Assembly (NCBI GenBank): GCA_937892395.1
Contig: CALAGJ010000001.1
Span: forward strand, 1 to 35,065
DNA: 35,065 bases
Direction of reading: 5' to 3'
Source: an uncultured Parafilimonas sp.
GTDB lineage: Bacteria; Bacteroidota; Bacteroidia; Chitinophagales; Chitinophagaceae
Under the pieces are notes generated by a model. The model saw nothing but the letters and a program-made list of their open reading frames with translations. It had not been told where the DNA came from and made no database searches. The position numbers and the translations under genes are program-made. Positions 7,731-15,795 of the stretch are shown in pieces. How positions within the stretch are numbered: the first letter of the stretch is position 1; every line of letters begins with the position of its first letter.

Positions 7731-9056
7731 TCAGCTTTTCTTCAACGCCCATTTCCACATCTCTTTCCAAGTGATTTTTTTACCGTACATCAAGATACCT
7801 GTACGATAAATTTTACCGGCCAACCATGTAGTGCAAATAAAGCCAGCTATGAGCAATGCCATACTCAAAATCAGTTCCCACACAGTTACACCATCAGGTA
7901 TGCCATGTGCTATACGGGCCATCATTACAATGGGTGAGGTAAGCGGGAACAAGCTACCAAATACTGCTATACCACTATATGGTTCACTTGATGCTTTAAT
8001 CAATATTACGATACCAAAAATGATAGGCATCGTAATGGGTAAAAGCAAACTCTGCGCATCTTGCGGATCTTCATTTACAGCACTACCCACTGCTGCAAAC
8101 AATGCAGAATATAACAAGTATCCACCTAAAAAATAGAAAACAAAACAGCCAAGTATTAACGGTAAATTTAGTGATGACAATATGCTCAAACCACCATTTG
8201 CTTCCACCTGCTGCATGGCTGATCCTGCTGCTATAACACCAGGTTGTACAGGTTGATTTTGCATGGCAGTAAGCAAGTCTGGAAAGAATTGTACAACGAT
8301 AGCATTTAGACCCATTACAATCAAAATCCATATTAAAAACTGGATCAATCCCACAGCTCCAATACCCGTTATTTTACCCATCATCAATTCAAAAGGTTTT
8401 ACACTACTCACAATTACTTCTGCTATGCGGCTTACCTTTTCTTCCATGACACCACGCATGACCATTGTACCATATATGAAAAGAATAATATAAATCAAAA
8501 ATCCACCTATATAGCCTACGGCCAGGCTTGCTTCAAACTTTGAATTGCTCTGATCTGCCCCATCTATATTTTGAAAATTTATCGTACTTTTTTGGCGAGC
8601 ACTATCAATAAGTGAGGGATTAATATGCTGTGCAAGAAGTCTTTCTTCATTGAGTGCATCGTCAATTAAATCCTGAATATCTGAACGCCCTTCAATGCCC
8701 AGCGTTTCTTCCGTAATCACCTCAATACTCGATAGGCTTTGTACCGTTACTCCTGCTGGTATATAAATATAACCATTATATTTTTCATTCCTAATCCACG
8801 TATTTAAAGAATCTTTTATAGCGCCAGGCACTTCGGAGAAACTGATGGTGCTATTACTCTTCAATTTATTCTTAAAAAGATTTGCTTCATCGGCCACAGC
8901 AATGGTATATTTCTCATCATTGCCACTCACAAAATAAATGATTAAGCCATAAAAAGAAAAGATAAGGAGGGGTAGTAAAATCGTGGTAAGCAAGAATGTT
9001 TTCTTTTGGACCCGAGTTAAAAATTCTCTTTTGGCAACTATTGCAATTTTGTTCAT
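7731..9056 (-). CDS. ABC-2 type transporter permease (NatB/YhaP-like)
   Basis: Membrane subunit of an ABC exporter. One TM segment lies at about 21-43 (FLLTTILLPLLIFSFYGLIIYF). A soluble extracytoplasmic stretch of about 130 residues follows, then five or so TM helices from about 175 to 425, including the typical VMRGVMEEKVSRIAEVIVSSVKPFELMMGKI cytoplasmic segment (first residues GVMEEKVSRIAEV). This layout is that of NatB/YhaP permeases, which export ions or small toxic compounds. It sits 44 nt downstream of the ATPase gene on the same strand and pairs with it. The transported substrate cannot be deduced. Confidence 0.88.
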   Translation of the reverse strand: MNKIAIVAKREFLTRVQKKTFLLTTILLPLLIFSFYGLIIYFVSGNDEKYTIAVADEANLFKNKLKSNSTISFSEVPGAIKDSLNTWIRNEKYNGYIYIPAGVTVQSLSSIEVITEETLGIEGRSDIQDLIDDALNEERLLAQHINPSLIDSARQKSTINFQNIDGADQSNSKFEASLAVGYIGGFLIYIILFIYGTMVMRGVMEEKVSRIAEVIVSSVKPFELMMGKITGIGAVGLIQFLIWILIVMGLNAIVVQFFPDLLTAMQNQPVQPGVIAAGSAMQQVEANGGLSILSSLNLPLILGCFVFYFLGGYLLYSALFAAVGSAVNEDPQDAQSLLLPITMPIIFGIVILIKASSEPYSGIAVFGSLFPLTSPIVMMARIAHGIPDGVTVWELILSMALLIAGFICTTWLAGKIYRTGILMYGKKITWKEMWKWALKKS

Positions 9057-9100
9057 AATAATTTTTTGTATTCAGTATGGAAATAAATGGACAGCTGACA

Positions 9101-10036
9101 TTAATTGTCAACTTTTTGAAATGCTCTACTCATAGCTTCAGTGCCTTCAACCAATTGAATAAAAATATCGTTGAGCGATGGTAATATTTCTTCAAATGAT
9201 ACTATTCGTATATTATTTTGGATAAAATATGAAAGCACATCGTTGCTATCAGCATCAGGTTTTATGCTTACCGTTAACTCGTGATTATCATTGCTCAATA
9301 CGTCAAAAGCATTTGATGCTATATGTGCTGCGGGTGCAGCCAGTTTTATGCGAAAACTATTATTTTTAAATTGTTGCTTCACATCATATACCGTTCCATC
9401 CAATATTTTTTTTCCAAGATTCACCAGTACAATATGATCACATATTTGCTCCACCTGCTCCATGCGGTGTGTACTAAAAATAATGGTGCTACCTTCTTGA
9501 GCCAGTCTATAAATTTCATCCTTAATCAAGTTTGCATTCAGTGGATCTAAACCGCTAAATGGTTCATCTAAGATAATCAGTTTGGGCTGGTGCAAAACAG
9601 TAATCACAAACTGCAATTTCTGACTCATTCCTTTACTCAAATCTTCCACTTTTTTATTCCACCAGCTTTGCATTTCCAACCTTTCAAACCATGTCTTAAT
9701 TTTTTGCATGGCTTCATTTTTTTCTAAGCCTTTTAGCTGTGCTAAATAAAGTGCCTGTTCACCCACTTTCATTTTTTTATACAAACCACGCTCCTCAGGC
9801 ATATATCCAATCTTCAATGCATCGGTGGTTGGATTAAATAATTTTCCATCCAACATTATTTTACCTTCGTCTTGGTAAAAAATACCCGTTATCATACGAA
9901 TAAGTGTGGTCTTTCCCGCACCATTTGGGCCCAGCAAACCAAATATGCTGCCTTGTTTTATATCAAAACTAATGTCATCAACAGCCTTTTGTGTAGCAAA
10001 GAATTTTTTAAGATTGTGTAGCTCCAGTATGTTCAT
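9101..10036 (-). CDS. ABC transporter ATP-binding protein (NatA-like)
   Basis: Cytoplasmic ATPase of the exporter formed with the permease encoded just downstream. Walker A is GPNGAGKT (36-43), the ABC signature LSKGMSQ (133-139), and Walker B with catalytic Glu LIILDEP (153-159), followed by the D-loop SGLDP and the switch His in STHRMEQ. The last ~90 residues form the DUF4162-like C-terminal extension common in NatA-type ATPases. The length of 311 residues is normal. This gene is transcribed first, so ATPase and permease form a two-gene operon. Confidence 0.93.
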   Translation of the reverse strand: MNILELHNLKKFFATQKAVDDISFDIKQGSIFGLLGPNGAGKTTLIRMITGIFYQDEGKIMLDGKLFNPTTDALKIGYMPEERGLYKKMKVGEQALYLAQLKGLEKNEAMQKIKTWFERLEMQSWWNKKVEDLSKGMSQKLQFVITVLHQPKLIILDEPFSGLDPLNANLIKDEIYRLAQEGSTIIFSTHRMEQVEQICDHIVLVNLGKKILDGTVYDVKQQFKNNSFRIKLAAPAAHIASNAFDVLSNDNHELTVSIKPDADSNDVLSYFIQNNIRIVSFEEILPSLNDIFIQLVEGTEAMSRAFQKVDN

Positions 10037-10151
10037 ATTTAAAACATTTAAATATTGGTAATGGTCTGAATAAATTTATTACAAAGAAGTCATTATTTAT
10101 TTTGCCTCCGGCAATGATAAGTCTTTAGTGTAAACGAAATATATTGAAAAT

Positions 10152-11774
10152 TTAACCCCCGATTAATTGATATAAATTGATGATTTGTTGTGCCACTTTT
10201 TCCCCGTCCATTGCCGCACTTACAATGCCCCCAGCATATCCTGCACCTTCCCCGCAGGGGTATAAATTTTTTAGCTGTGGATGATGCAATTTATCTGCCA
10301 AACGGGGTATGCGCACCGGGGAAGACGTTCTACTTTCTGTGGCTACTACAATGGCCTCATTGGTAAGAAAACCTCTTCCGGTATTTCTTTCTTTCATTTT
10401 TTGACCAAATGATAAAAACCCTTTTTGCAATCTGCTATAAATAAAATTTGGCAACAAATTTCCAAGCTTGCTACTTGTTACTCCCGGTGTATAACTACAG
10501 GACGGCAATGTGGTTGATACTTTATTGTTACAAAAATCTGTCAGCCTCTGCGCAGGAGCTGCAAAACCACCACCACCAGCTTGGTATGCAGCCTGCTCAA
10601 TCATTTGTTGAAAATGCATGAGCAGCAGAGGGTTATTTTCATCTTTTTCCGCAGCCCAATGTTTCCTCCCTTTTAGGTAATGAAAAGCATCACTCACATC
10701 TACAGGTACTACAATACCGCTATTGGCATGTGGATTATTTCGTTTGCTGGGGCTCCATCCATTTACCACTAATTCACCAGCTGCTGTGGCAGCAGGAGCA
10801 ATGATACCACCCGGACACATACAAAAACTAAAAACACCTTTATCCTCCACTTGCTGTACCAAATTATAAGAGGCAGGAGGTAAAAATTCATTTCTGCTGT
10901 CACAATGATATTGCAAGCTATCAATCAATGCCTGTGGGTGTTCTACCCTTACGCCCAATGCAAAAGGCTTTGCTTCAATAAGTATATTGGATTGATAGAA
11001 TAGTTCAAATATATCTCTTGCCGAGTGACCCGTGGCGAGTATGAATTCATCTGCTTGAATTTTATCTCCATCAGCCCCAATGGCTGCCCTGATTTTATCT
11101 CCATCAATTGAAAATTCGACTAATTTCTTTTCAAAATAATATTCAGCACCAGCATCTATTAATGCCTGCCGCATGGCCGATATGATCTGTGGCAATTTGT
11201 TTGTACCAATATGTGGATGCGCTTCATATAAAACATTTTCTGCAGCACCATATTGATGAAATATGGCTAAAATTCTGTTGATATCGCCCCGTTTATTACT
11301 TCTAGTGTACAGCTTTCCATCACTATATGTGCCGGCACCACCTTCCCCAAAACAGTAGTTACTTTCAGGATTTATGATACCCGATTTATTCAGTAGGGCC
11401 AAATCTCTTCTTCGGCTTCTTATGTCTTTTCCACGCTCTATGATGATTGGTTTGATTCCGAATGCTGCCAACCGGAGCGCCGCAAACAATCCGGCAGGAC
11501 CAGCTCCAATGATTGCCACACGTTTTGCCGATGGCTTTAAAACAGGTAGTTCAATTTTTTGATAGCTGAAGGTGACAAAAGGCTCTTTTATGAAAGCTGA
11601 AACAGACAGATTGACCCAGGGCTGTTTGCTTCTGGCATCTATGCTTTTGGACAGCAGGTGAAATCCGGTTATTTCACTTGGAGAAATGGATTCAAGGGAT
11701 GCAATGTATTCCCTTACAATTTCATTATTGGATGCTTCCTGTGGAAGCATCCTTAAACTTATTTTTTTGATCAT
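10152..11774 (-). CDS. FAD-dependent oxidoreductase (COG2509-like dehydrogenase)
   Basis: Large (540 residues) flavoprotein of the uncharacterised FAD-dependent dehydrogenase group (COG2509). The dinucleotide-binding motif RVAIIGAGPAG lies at 85-95 and ends its first beta-alpha-beta unit with a Glu (IIIERG). It is preceded by an ~80-residue N-terminal domain typical of the group. CFGEGGAGTYSDGKLYTR (about 141-158) and the C-terminal FAD-contacting GEGAGYAGGIVSAAMDG are diagnostic. No signal peptide is present, so it should be cytoplasmic. The reaction is unknown for the whole group. It lies 36 nt downstream of the DUF3127 gene, which is probably cotranscribed. Confidence 0.88.
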   Translation of the reverse strand: MIKKISLRMLPQEASNNEIVREYIASLESISPSEITGFHLLSKSIDARSKQPWVNLSVSAFIKEPFVTFSYQKIELPVLKPSAKRVAIIGAGPAGLFAALRLAAFGIKPIIIERGKDIRSRRRDLALLNKSGIINPESNYCFGEGGAGTYSDGKLYTRSNKRGDINRILAIFHQYGAAENVLYEAHPHIGTNKLPQIISAMRQALIDAGAEYYFEKKLVEFSIDGDKIRAAIGADGDKIQADEFILATGHSARDIFELFYQSNILIEAKPFALGVRVEHPQALIDSLQYHCDSRNEFLPPASYNLVQQVEDKGVFSFCMCPGGIIAPAATAAGELVVNGWSPSKRNNPHANSGIVVPVDVSDAFHYLKGRKHWAAEKDENNPLLLMHFQQMIEQAAYQAGGGGFAAPAQRLTDFCNNKVSTTLPSCSYTPGVTSSKLGNLLPNFIYSRLQKGFLSFGQKMKERNTGRGFLTNEAIVVATESRTSSPVRIPRLADKLHHPQLKNLYPCGEGAGYAGGIVSAAMDGEKVAQQIINLYQLIGG

Positions 11775-11810
11775 GATGTAAGGTTTTTATCCTTAAAATC
11801 AGCAAGTTAA

Positions 11811-12188
11811 TTAAAATGGTAAATCATCAACAGGTTCTGAAGGAGCTACTTGTGGTGTGTAAGCTGGTGGTGTATCTGCCGCATCAGCACTGCCGAGTTT
11901 TATTTGTTCTAACCTCCATGCGTCTAGGTTGGTGATATAGTTTTCCCTACCATCTTTTACCCATTTTGTACCTTTAATATTGAAGTAAACTTTTACTTCA
12001 TCTCCAAGAGATTTTCCATCAGGCAGGTTTGTTCTGTCCTGTACACACTGAAATTTTATATAGTTTGTAATAATTCTTCCACCTAAATCATCTGCTTTTT
12101 CAATAACAAATTCTCTGGTTTTAAAAGTTTCTGTACGCTGCACTGTGTCATATACTGCAACCAATCTTCCTGTAATTTCGAATGACAT
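11811..12188 (-). CDS. DUF3127 domain protein with SSB-like acidic C-terminal tip
   Basis: Protein of 125 residues matching the DUF3127 family of Bacteroidota: MSFEITGRLVAVYDTVQ at the start, then KTREFVIEK, NYIKFQCVQDR and VKVYFNIKGTKW strands that suggest an OB-type barrel. About 25 low-complexity residues rich in Ala, Pro and Asp follow, and the chain ends PVDDLPF. This layout (barrel, flexible linker, acidic tip ending in Phe) is that of single-stranded DNA-binding proteins. ATG at 12188 was chosen over 12221 because the family begins at MSFE. DNA binding is inferred, not shown. Confidence 0.85.
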   Translation of the reverse strand: MSFEITGRLVAVYDTVQRTETFKTREFVIEKADDLGGRIITNYIKFQCVQDRTNLPDGKSLGDEVKVYFNIKGTKWVKDGRENYITNLDAWRLEQIKLGSADAADTPPAYTPQVAPSEPVDDLPF

Positions 12189-12649
12189 AAATATTTTTTT
12201 AATAATAGTGCAATGGTACAACTATACTTCAACCAGAAAAAAGCCTTGTTCAGAATTCTTTTCTCTTTTTTTAACACTGAAAGGATAAATTTACAAAACA
12301 TTTTAGTCCCCATATACGTTATTTGCAAATATTACGATAAAAGAGATATCTAAGATTTTATGATTTCGGTATCGTATTTGATACATTTGATTAGTAATTT
12401 TTTCTCATAAGCAGTTAGTTTTGGTTGCGGCCCCTGTTTCCACAGGGGCTTAATTTTTTAAATAAGGAATCGGGATCTCTGGATCATACTACAGACTTTC
12501 AATAATGACTGTTTTCCAAGGATATTATTTTATAACCTAATACTGGTATTTATACATTTTCTACCTAAATCAAAGGGTTGGGCCTATTTACTCGTCAAAA
12601 TGTTAATGATTAAACATAAAGAATCAGCATTCAATACATTTAAGCCGAT
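12189..12649. other. Long intergenic region upstream of DUF3127 and sigma factor genes
   Basis: Divergent spacer of about 460 bp. It holds a TAnnTTTG match (12382-12389) and a strong hairpin with T-tract (12430-12459) that terminates no known gene. Beyond that it is A+T-rich without a convincing gene. Promoters for the minus-strand DUF3127 gene and the plus-strand sigma gene must lie here, but I could not place them with certainty. Confidence 0.5.
12430..12459 (+). terminator. Orphan rho-independent terminator in the 12.2-12.6 kb spacer
   Basis: The stem GCCCCTG (12430-12436) pairs perfectly with CAGGGGC (12443-12449), with a 6-nt loop, and is followed by TTAATTTTTT. It points along the plus strand but no plus-strand gene lies upstream, so it may end a small RNA or act as an attenuator in the sigma factor leader. 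Confidence 0.65.
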
Positions 12650-13207
12650 TTGATTTCGTTTGAAGAAATATATAATGAGAACTTTAAAAAAGTTTATAAC
12701 TTAGTGATAAGCTATGTGCAGCATGTAGAAGATGCGGAGGAGGTTTGTCAAGATGTATTTTTAAAAGTTCATCGGGAATTGAATCAATTTGAGCAGCGCA
12801 GTAAGGTGAGTACATGGGTGTATCGAATAGCAGTTAATGCCAGTCTGGATCATTTGAGGTATAAAAATAGGTCAAAACGTAAAGTGTTTTTTTTACCAAT
12901 TTTTGGCAGACAATCAGAGCATTCATCTTTTGAAATACCCGATTTTTATCATCCCGGCATTGCTATCGAAAAACAGGAGCTATCCCGATATCTCTATGGT
13001 GCAATAAATATTTTGCCCGAAAATCAAAAGACAGCATTTATACTTTGCTTTGTTGAAGAAATGCCCCAGAAACAAGTGGCCGAAATCATGCAATTGAATA
13101 TAAAAGCAGTAGAATCTCTTTTGCAAAGAGCTAAACAATCGCTAAGAAAAGCGCTTGAAAATGAGTATGAGGGTCAAATGAAAAGAAAAAAAATAATGTC
13201 AAAATAA
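12650..13207 (+). CDS. ECF-type RNA polymerase sigma factor
   Basis: Sigma-70 family ECF factor of 185 residues. Region 2 is recognisable from NFKKVYNLVISYVQ through DAEEVCQDVFLKVHRELNQF to STWVYRIAVNASLDHLR (about 10-70). Region 4 follows with LPENQKTAFILCFVEEMPQKQVAEIMQLNIKAVESLLQRAKQ (about 123-163; key helix KAVESLLQRAKQ). No ATG exists between the upstream in-frame stop (12641-12643) and the conserved start of region 2, so the start is most likely the TTG at 12650. The gene opens an operon with a TM protein and a Spy-like protein, an arrangement in which the next gene is usually its anti-sigma factor. Confidence 0.9.
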   Translation: MISFEEIYNENFKKVYNLVISYVQHVEDAEEVCQDVFLKVHRELNQFEQRSKVSTWVYRIAVNASLDHLRYKNRSKRKVFFLPIFGRQSEHSSFEIPDFYHPGIAIEKQELSRYLYGAINILPENQKTAFILCFVEEMPQKQVAEIMQLNIKAVESLLQRAKQSLRKALENEYEGQMKRKKIMSK

Positions 13208-13213
13208 TTGGGT

Positions 13214-13525
13214 ATGGAAAATAAGGTATGGACATCTGATGTATTTGATAGTGTAAAAGGGAAACTACCTGCCACACCATCTAAGAAATTTGAAGAACGT
13301 TTGCAACAAGCATTGGAAAATGAGAGAAAGATTACACGGCCCAGCATTATACATATGAAATGGATGGCAGCTGCGGCCTGTGCGATTCTTGTTTTGATAT
13401 CTATTAATTTTTTAGCAATAGAAAACTGGAACACAAAAAATGAAAATCAATCTGCAAATACTCAAAAAAACTACACAGCCGACATCTTAATTCCAAATTA
13501 CGATTTTTTAAATGAGTCTTTATGA
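13214..13525 (+). CDS. Probable single-pass anti-sigma factor
   Basis: Protein of 103 residues with a cytoplasmic N-terminal part of about 52 residues, one TM segment at about 54-72 (WMAAAACAILVLISINFLA) and a short periplasmic tail. Its size, topology and place directly after an ECF sigma gene point to an anti-sigma factor that holds the sigma at the membrane. It has no HxxxCxxC zinc motif and no clear family match. ATG at 13214 lies 6 nt after the sigma stop. Its stop overlaps the next start by 4 nt (ATGA at 13522-13525), so translation is probably coupled. Confidence 0.7.
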   Translation: MENKVWTSDVFDSVKGKLPATPSKKFEERLQQALENERKITRPSIIHMKWMAAAACAILVLISINFLAIENWNTKNENQSANTQKNYTADILIPNYDFLNESL

Positions 13526-14049
13526 AGCAACAAAAATTTCTCATCATTTTTATAGTGATTTTAGTCTTACTCAATCTGGGTACTCTGGGTTTTTTATACT
13601 TTAGTGCACCCCAGCCACCAAAGCCACCTCATGGCGATGGAATAGAGGCTACACAGGGGTTTGAGGCAAGTCCTCCTTCTATTAGTTTTAAGTTGAAAGA
13701 GCCGCTATCCTTGGATGATACACAAGTAAAACAAATTGATTCCATTCATTTTGCGCATGTTAAGAATATGAGAAAAATTGATGATGAGTTTAAAAATTAT
13801 ATGGGTAAATATTTTGCGCTACTTGCTGCACAGACATATTCCGCAGGAGAAAAAGATTCCCTGCAAAAGGAATTGATTCACATCCATACGAAAAAATTAG
13901 AAGCATCATTTTCAAATTATGAAAATATAAAAAGGATCCTAAGGCAAGACCAGCAAAAAATATTTAGCGACATGCTACCTGAGATTACCAATAGAATAAT
14001 GCAGCGCAGCACAGCCCCAATACCACTGGGCAGGCCCATGCCGCACTAA
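13522..14049 (+). CDS. Spy/CpxP-like periplasmic protein (heavy-metal-sensor type)
   Basis: Protein of 175 residues with an N-terminal signal anchor (about 6-27), a proline-rich linker (PQPPKPPHGDG) and a mostly helical periplasmic domain. LSLDDTQVKQIDSIHFAHVK matches the first helix of the Spy/CpxP/CnrX fold, and the RILRQDQQKIFSDMLPEI stretch resembles its LTxxQ-type last helix. In the known CnrYXH system such a protein senses metal and controls an anti-sigma/sigma pair; the same role here is an inference from the sigma - TM protein - Spy-like gene order. The His-rich ends (HGD, MPH) could bind metal. It is convergent with the next gene, 14 nt between stops. Confidence 0.75.
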   Translation: MKQQKFLIIFIVILVLLNLGTLGFLYFSAPQPPKPPHGDGIEATQGFEASPPSISFKLKEPLSLDDTQVKQIDSIHFAHVKNMRKIDDEFKNYMGKYFALLAAQTYSAGEKDSLQKELIHIHTKKLEASFSNYENIKRILRQDQQKIFSDMLPEITNRIMQRSTAPIPLGRPMPH

Positions 14050-14063
14050 AGAGTTATGCCTTT

Positions 14064-14666
14064 TTAATATAAGGCGCCTTCTTTTGTTTCAACAAGATTG
14101 CTCATGATATCTATGGTGCTTACAAAATTTTTTAGATTTTGATTTTCAGGACAGCATTGAGTCATGAAGTGTGGAGCATACATAGATGCTGCTGAAATTT
14201 TATTGCCATATATCAGCATAATTGAACTGGTATTTGCATCTGTAATATTGCATTTCTTTTCTCCGCAATTAGTAATAAAACCCTGTGTGGACATATTCCA
14301 TAATTGCGCATTATTTATAAAAGTAAGCAAGGAATCGCAAGCCGCAGTTCTTATTTCTAATGGATTCAACAACACCGCACCAGAGCTACCACCAGAAAGG
14401 TCCATTTCATATTTGTATCCTTTCCAGATTTTATCTTGATATACCAACATTAAATGTTGCGCTTTTTTTGTCCAAGCAAAACTACTTTCTGTATAATCGA
14501 TGATAAGTGCACCTTTATCTGCCAGACTGCGTATTTCATTATTCATTTCTGTTGCATTGGTGGCATATTGCTCCATGCCTTTTGAAAATATTTCCAAAGG
14601 ACTTTTGGTAACTGTGCATGCTTGAATAGTGAGTGCCATCAGGAGCAACTGAATATTATATTTCAT
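14064..14666 (-). CDS. Hypothetical lipoprotein, last gene of the paaI-paaY-like operon
   Basis: Protein of 200 residues with a lipoprotein signal (MKYNIQLLLMALTIQAC, acylated Cys17). I recognise no family. It has several further cysteines (in AACDS, TNCGEKKC and QCCPEN) that could form disulphides outside the cytoplasm. The ATG at 14664-14666 is one base past the stop of the PaaY-like gene, so it is cotranscribed with the two genes upstream, although nothing in its sequence links it to CoA-thioester chemistry. Confidence 0.7.
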   Translation of the reverse strand: MKYNIQLLLMALTIQACTVTKSPLEIFSKGMEQYATNATEMNNEIRSLADKGALIIDYTESSFAWTKKAQHLMLVYQDKIWKGYKYEMDLSGGSSGAVLLNPLEIRTAACDSLLTFINNAQLWNMSTQGFITNCGEKKCNITDANTSSIMLIYGNKISAASMYAPHFMTQCCPENQNLKNFVSTIDIMSNLVETKEGALY

Positions 14667-14667
14667 T

Positions 14668-15258
14668 TTATTTAGATTCTTTCCAGGTTTTATAATCTAC
14701 AAATGTTGTTGGTTTTTGATTGGTTGGTTTTTCAAACGGTTCGCATGGTTTCCAAGTTTTTAGTAATGAAGCCGGCAACTGCTGGTAGAGCTCTGTACCC
14801 TTTGTTTTCCAGTGTATCATATCATCCGAAACCTGTTTGATGATGCGTGCAGGATTGCCAGCTATCAGACTTCTTTCAGGAATTATTTCATCCGATTTTA
14901 TAAAACTTAATGCACCCACAATACATTCATCCCCGAGTATCACATTATCCATGATAACAGCGTTCATTCCTATCAAACAATTTCTGCCAATAGTGGCACC
15001 ATGAATAATGGCCCCATGCCCAATATGAGCTGCTTCTTTGAGCAAAACTGTAACTCCCGGAAACATGTGAATGGTACAGTTTTCCTGCACATTGCAGCCA
15101 GCTTCAATAATGACTGCACCCCAGTCTCCTCTTATGGCGGCACCGGGACCAATATAACAATCCGCTCCAATCACTACATGCCCGGTTACTGCTGCTTGTG
15201 GATGCACCCATGCTGTAGGATGCACCACCGGCTTTATGCCATTGTATTCATAAAACAT
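14668..15258 (-). CDS. PaaY-like / gamma-carbonic-anhydrase-family hexapeptide protein
   Basis: Left-handed beta-helix protein of 196 residues. Hexapeptide repeats run from about 20 to 140 (for example AVTGHVVIGADCYIGPGAAI, then GATIGRNCLIGMNAVI). Positions fitting gamma-class carbonic anhydrase zinc ligands are His in CTIHMF and the paired His in AAHIGHGAIIHG. NPARIIKQVSD after the helix and the ~50-residue tail match PaaY, the thioesterase-like protein of phenylacetate degradation. It lies one base after the PaaI-like thioesterase gene, which supports the Paa connection, but no ring-epoxidase or CoA-ligase genes are in the window, so the pair may act as general CoA-thioester scavengers. Confidence 0.85.
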   Translation of the reverse strand: MFYEYNGIKPVVHPTAWVHPQAAVTGHVVIGADCYIGPGAAIRGDWGAVIIEAGCNVQENCTIHMFPGVTVLLKEAAHIGHGAIIHGATIGRNCLIGMNAVIMDNVILGDECIVGALSFIKSDEIIPERSLIAGNPARIIKQVSDDMIHWKTKGTELYQQLPASLLKTWKPCEPFEKPTNQKPTTFVDYKTWKESK

Positions 15259-15259
15259 A

Positions 15260-15688
15260 TTATACTTTTTCTGTTAAGGGTTTATTCGTTCTAAAACAGG
15301 TGCCCTTAAATAGGGCTACTGATTTACCACCCTGATTTTTAATACGTACCAAATACAAACCCGTACTTTTTCCATTATGCAGTTCTTCAGCTTCTGCGGT
15401 AAGTACATCCCCAATTTGTACAGCACTATTAAATGTAATTGATGTGTCCAATGCTACTGAAAGATTATTCCTACTATTGCAGGCAAAGGCAAATGCACTA
15501 TCTGCCAGAGAAAATGCAATGCCACCATGCACAATACCAAAACCATTGACCATTTCGGCACGAACTGTCATTTTAATCAAGCAATAGCCTTCTTTTACTA
15601 ACAATAATTCAATACCCAACCATTGGCTAAATGCATCTTGCTGCATCATTTGATCAACTACAATGGCTGCTTTATCATCTCCTGTCAT
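15260..15688 (-). CDS. PaaI-like hotdog-fold acyl-CoA thioesterase
   Basis: Hotdog-fold thioesterase of the PaaI group, which removes CoA from hydroxyphenylacetyl-CoA and similar dead-end thioesters in the cytoplasm. The signature VNGFGIVHGGIAFSLADSAFAFACN carries the HGG turn and the catalytic Asp of the helix. ALDTSITFNSAVQIGD and GLYLVRIKNQGGKSVALFKGTCFR are the later family strands. I start at the ATG at 15688 (MTGDDKAAIVVDQMMQQD, 142 residues), since family members begin about 12 residues before the conserved DAFSQWLGIE; 15739 would add 17 atypical residues. First gene of a three-gene operon. Confidence 0.88.
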   Translation of the reverse strand: MTGDDKAAIVVDQMMQQDAFSQWLGIELLLVKEGYCLIKMTVRAEMVNGFGIVHGGIAFSLADSAFAFACNSRNNLSVALDTSITFNSAVQIGDVLTAEAEELHNGKSTGLYLVRIKNQGGKSVALFKGTCFRTNKPLTEKV

Positions 15689-15783
15689 GCTATCAAATAT
15701 TGCTGATAAAAATAGCAATGGTGCTTTGAATAATCGCAATTAAGCAAAATAAATTTTTATCTGTTACTACTTATGTTCCAAAC

Positions 15784-15791
15784 TACCTTTG
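15784..15791 (+). promoter_or_regulatory. TAnnTTTG promoter box abutting the amidohydrolase start
   Basis: TACCTTTG is an exact match to the Bacteroidota -7 box and ends 4 nt before the ATG at 15796. Transcription would then start at or next to the A of the ATG, giving a leaderless or nearly leaderless mRNA. No good TTG was found at the right upstream distance. Confidence 0.4.
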
Positions 15792-15795
15792 GTGC

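Noticed and set aside
10102..10114. TTGCC/GGCAA inverted repeat upstream of the ABC ATPase gene
   Set aside because: Only a 3-nt loop, 5-bp stem and no T-tract; likely chance.
13214..13525. Zinc-binding anti-sigma (ZAS) assignment
   Set aside because: The HxxxCxxC motif is absent; only size, topology and position support an anti-sigma role.
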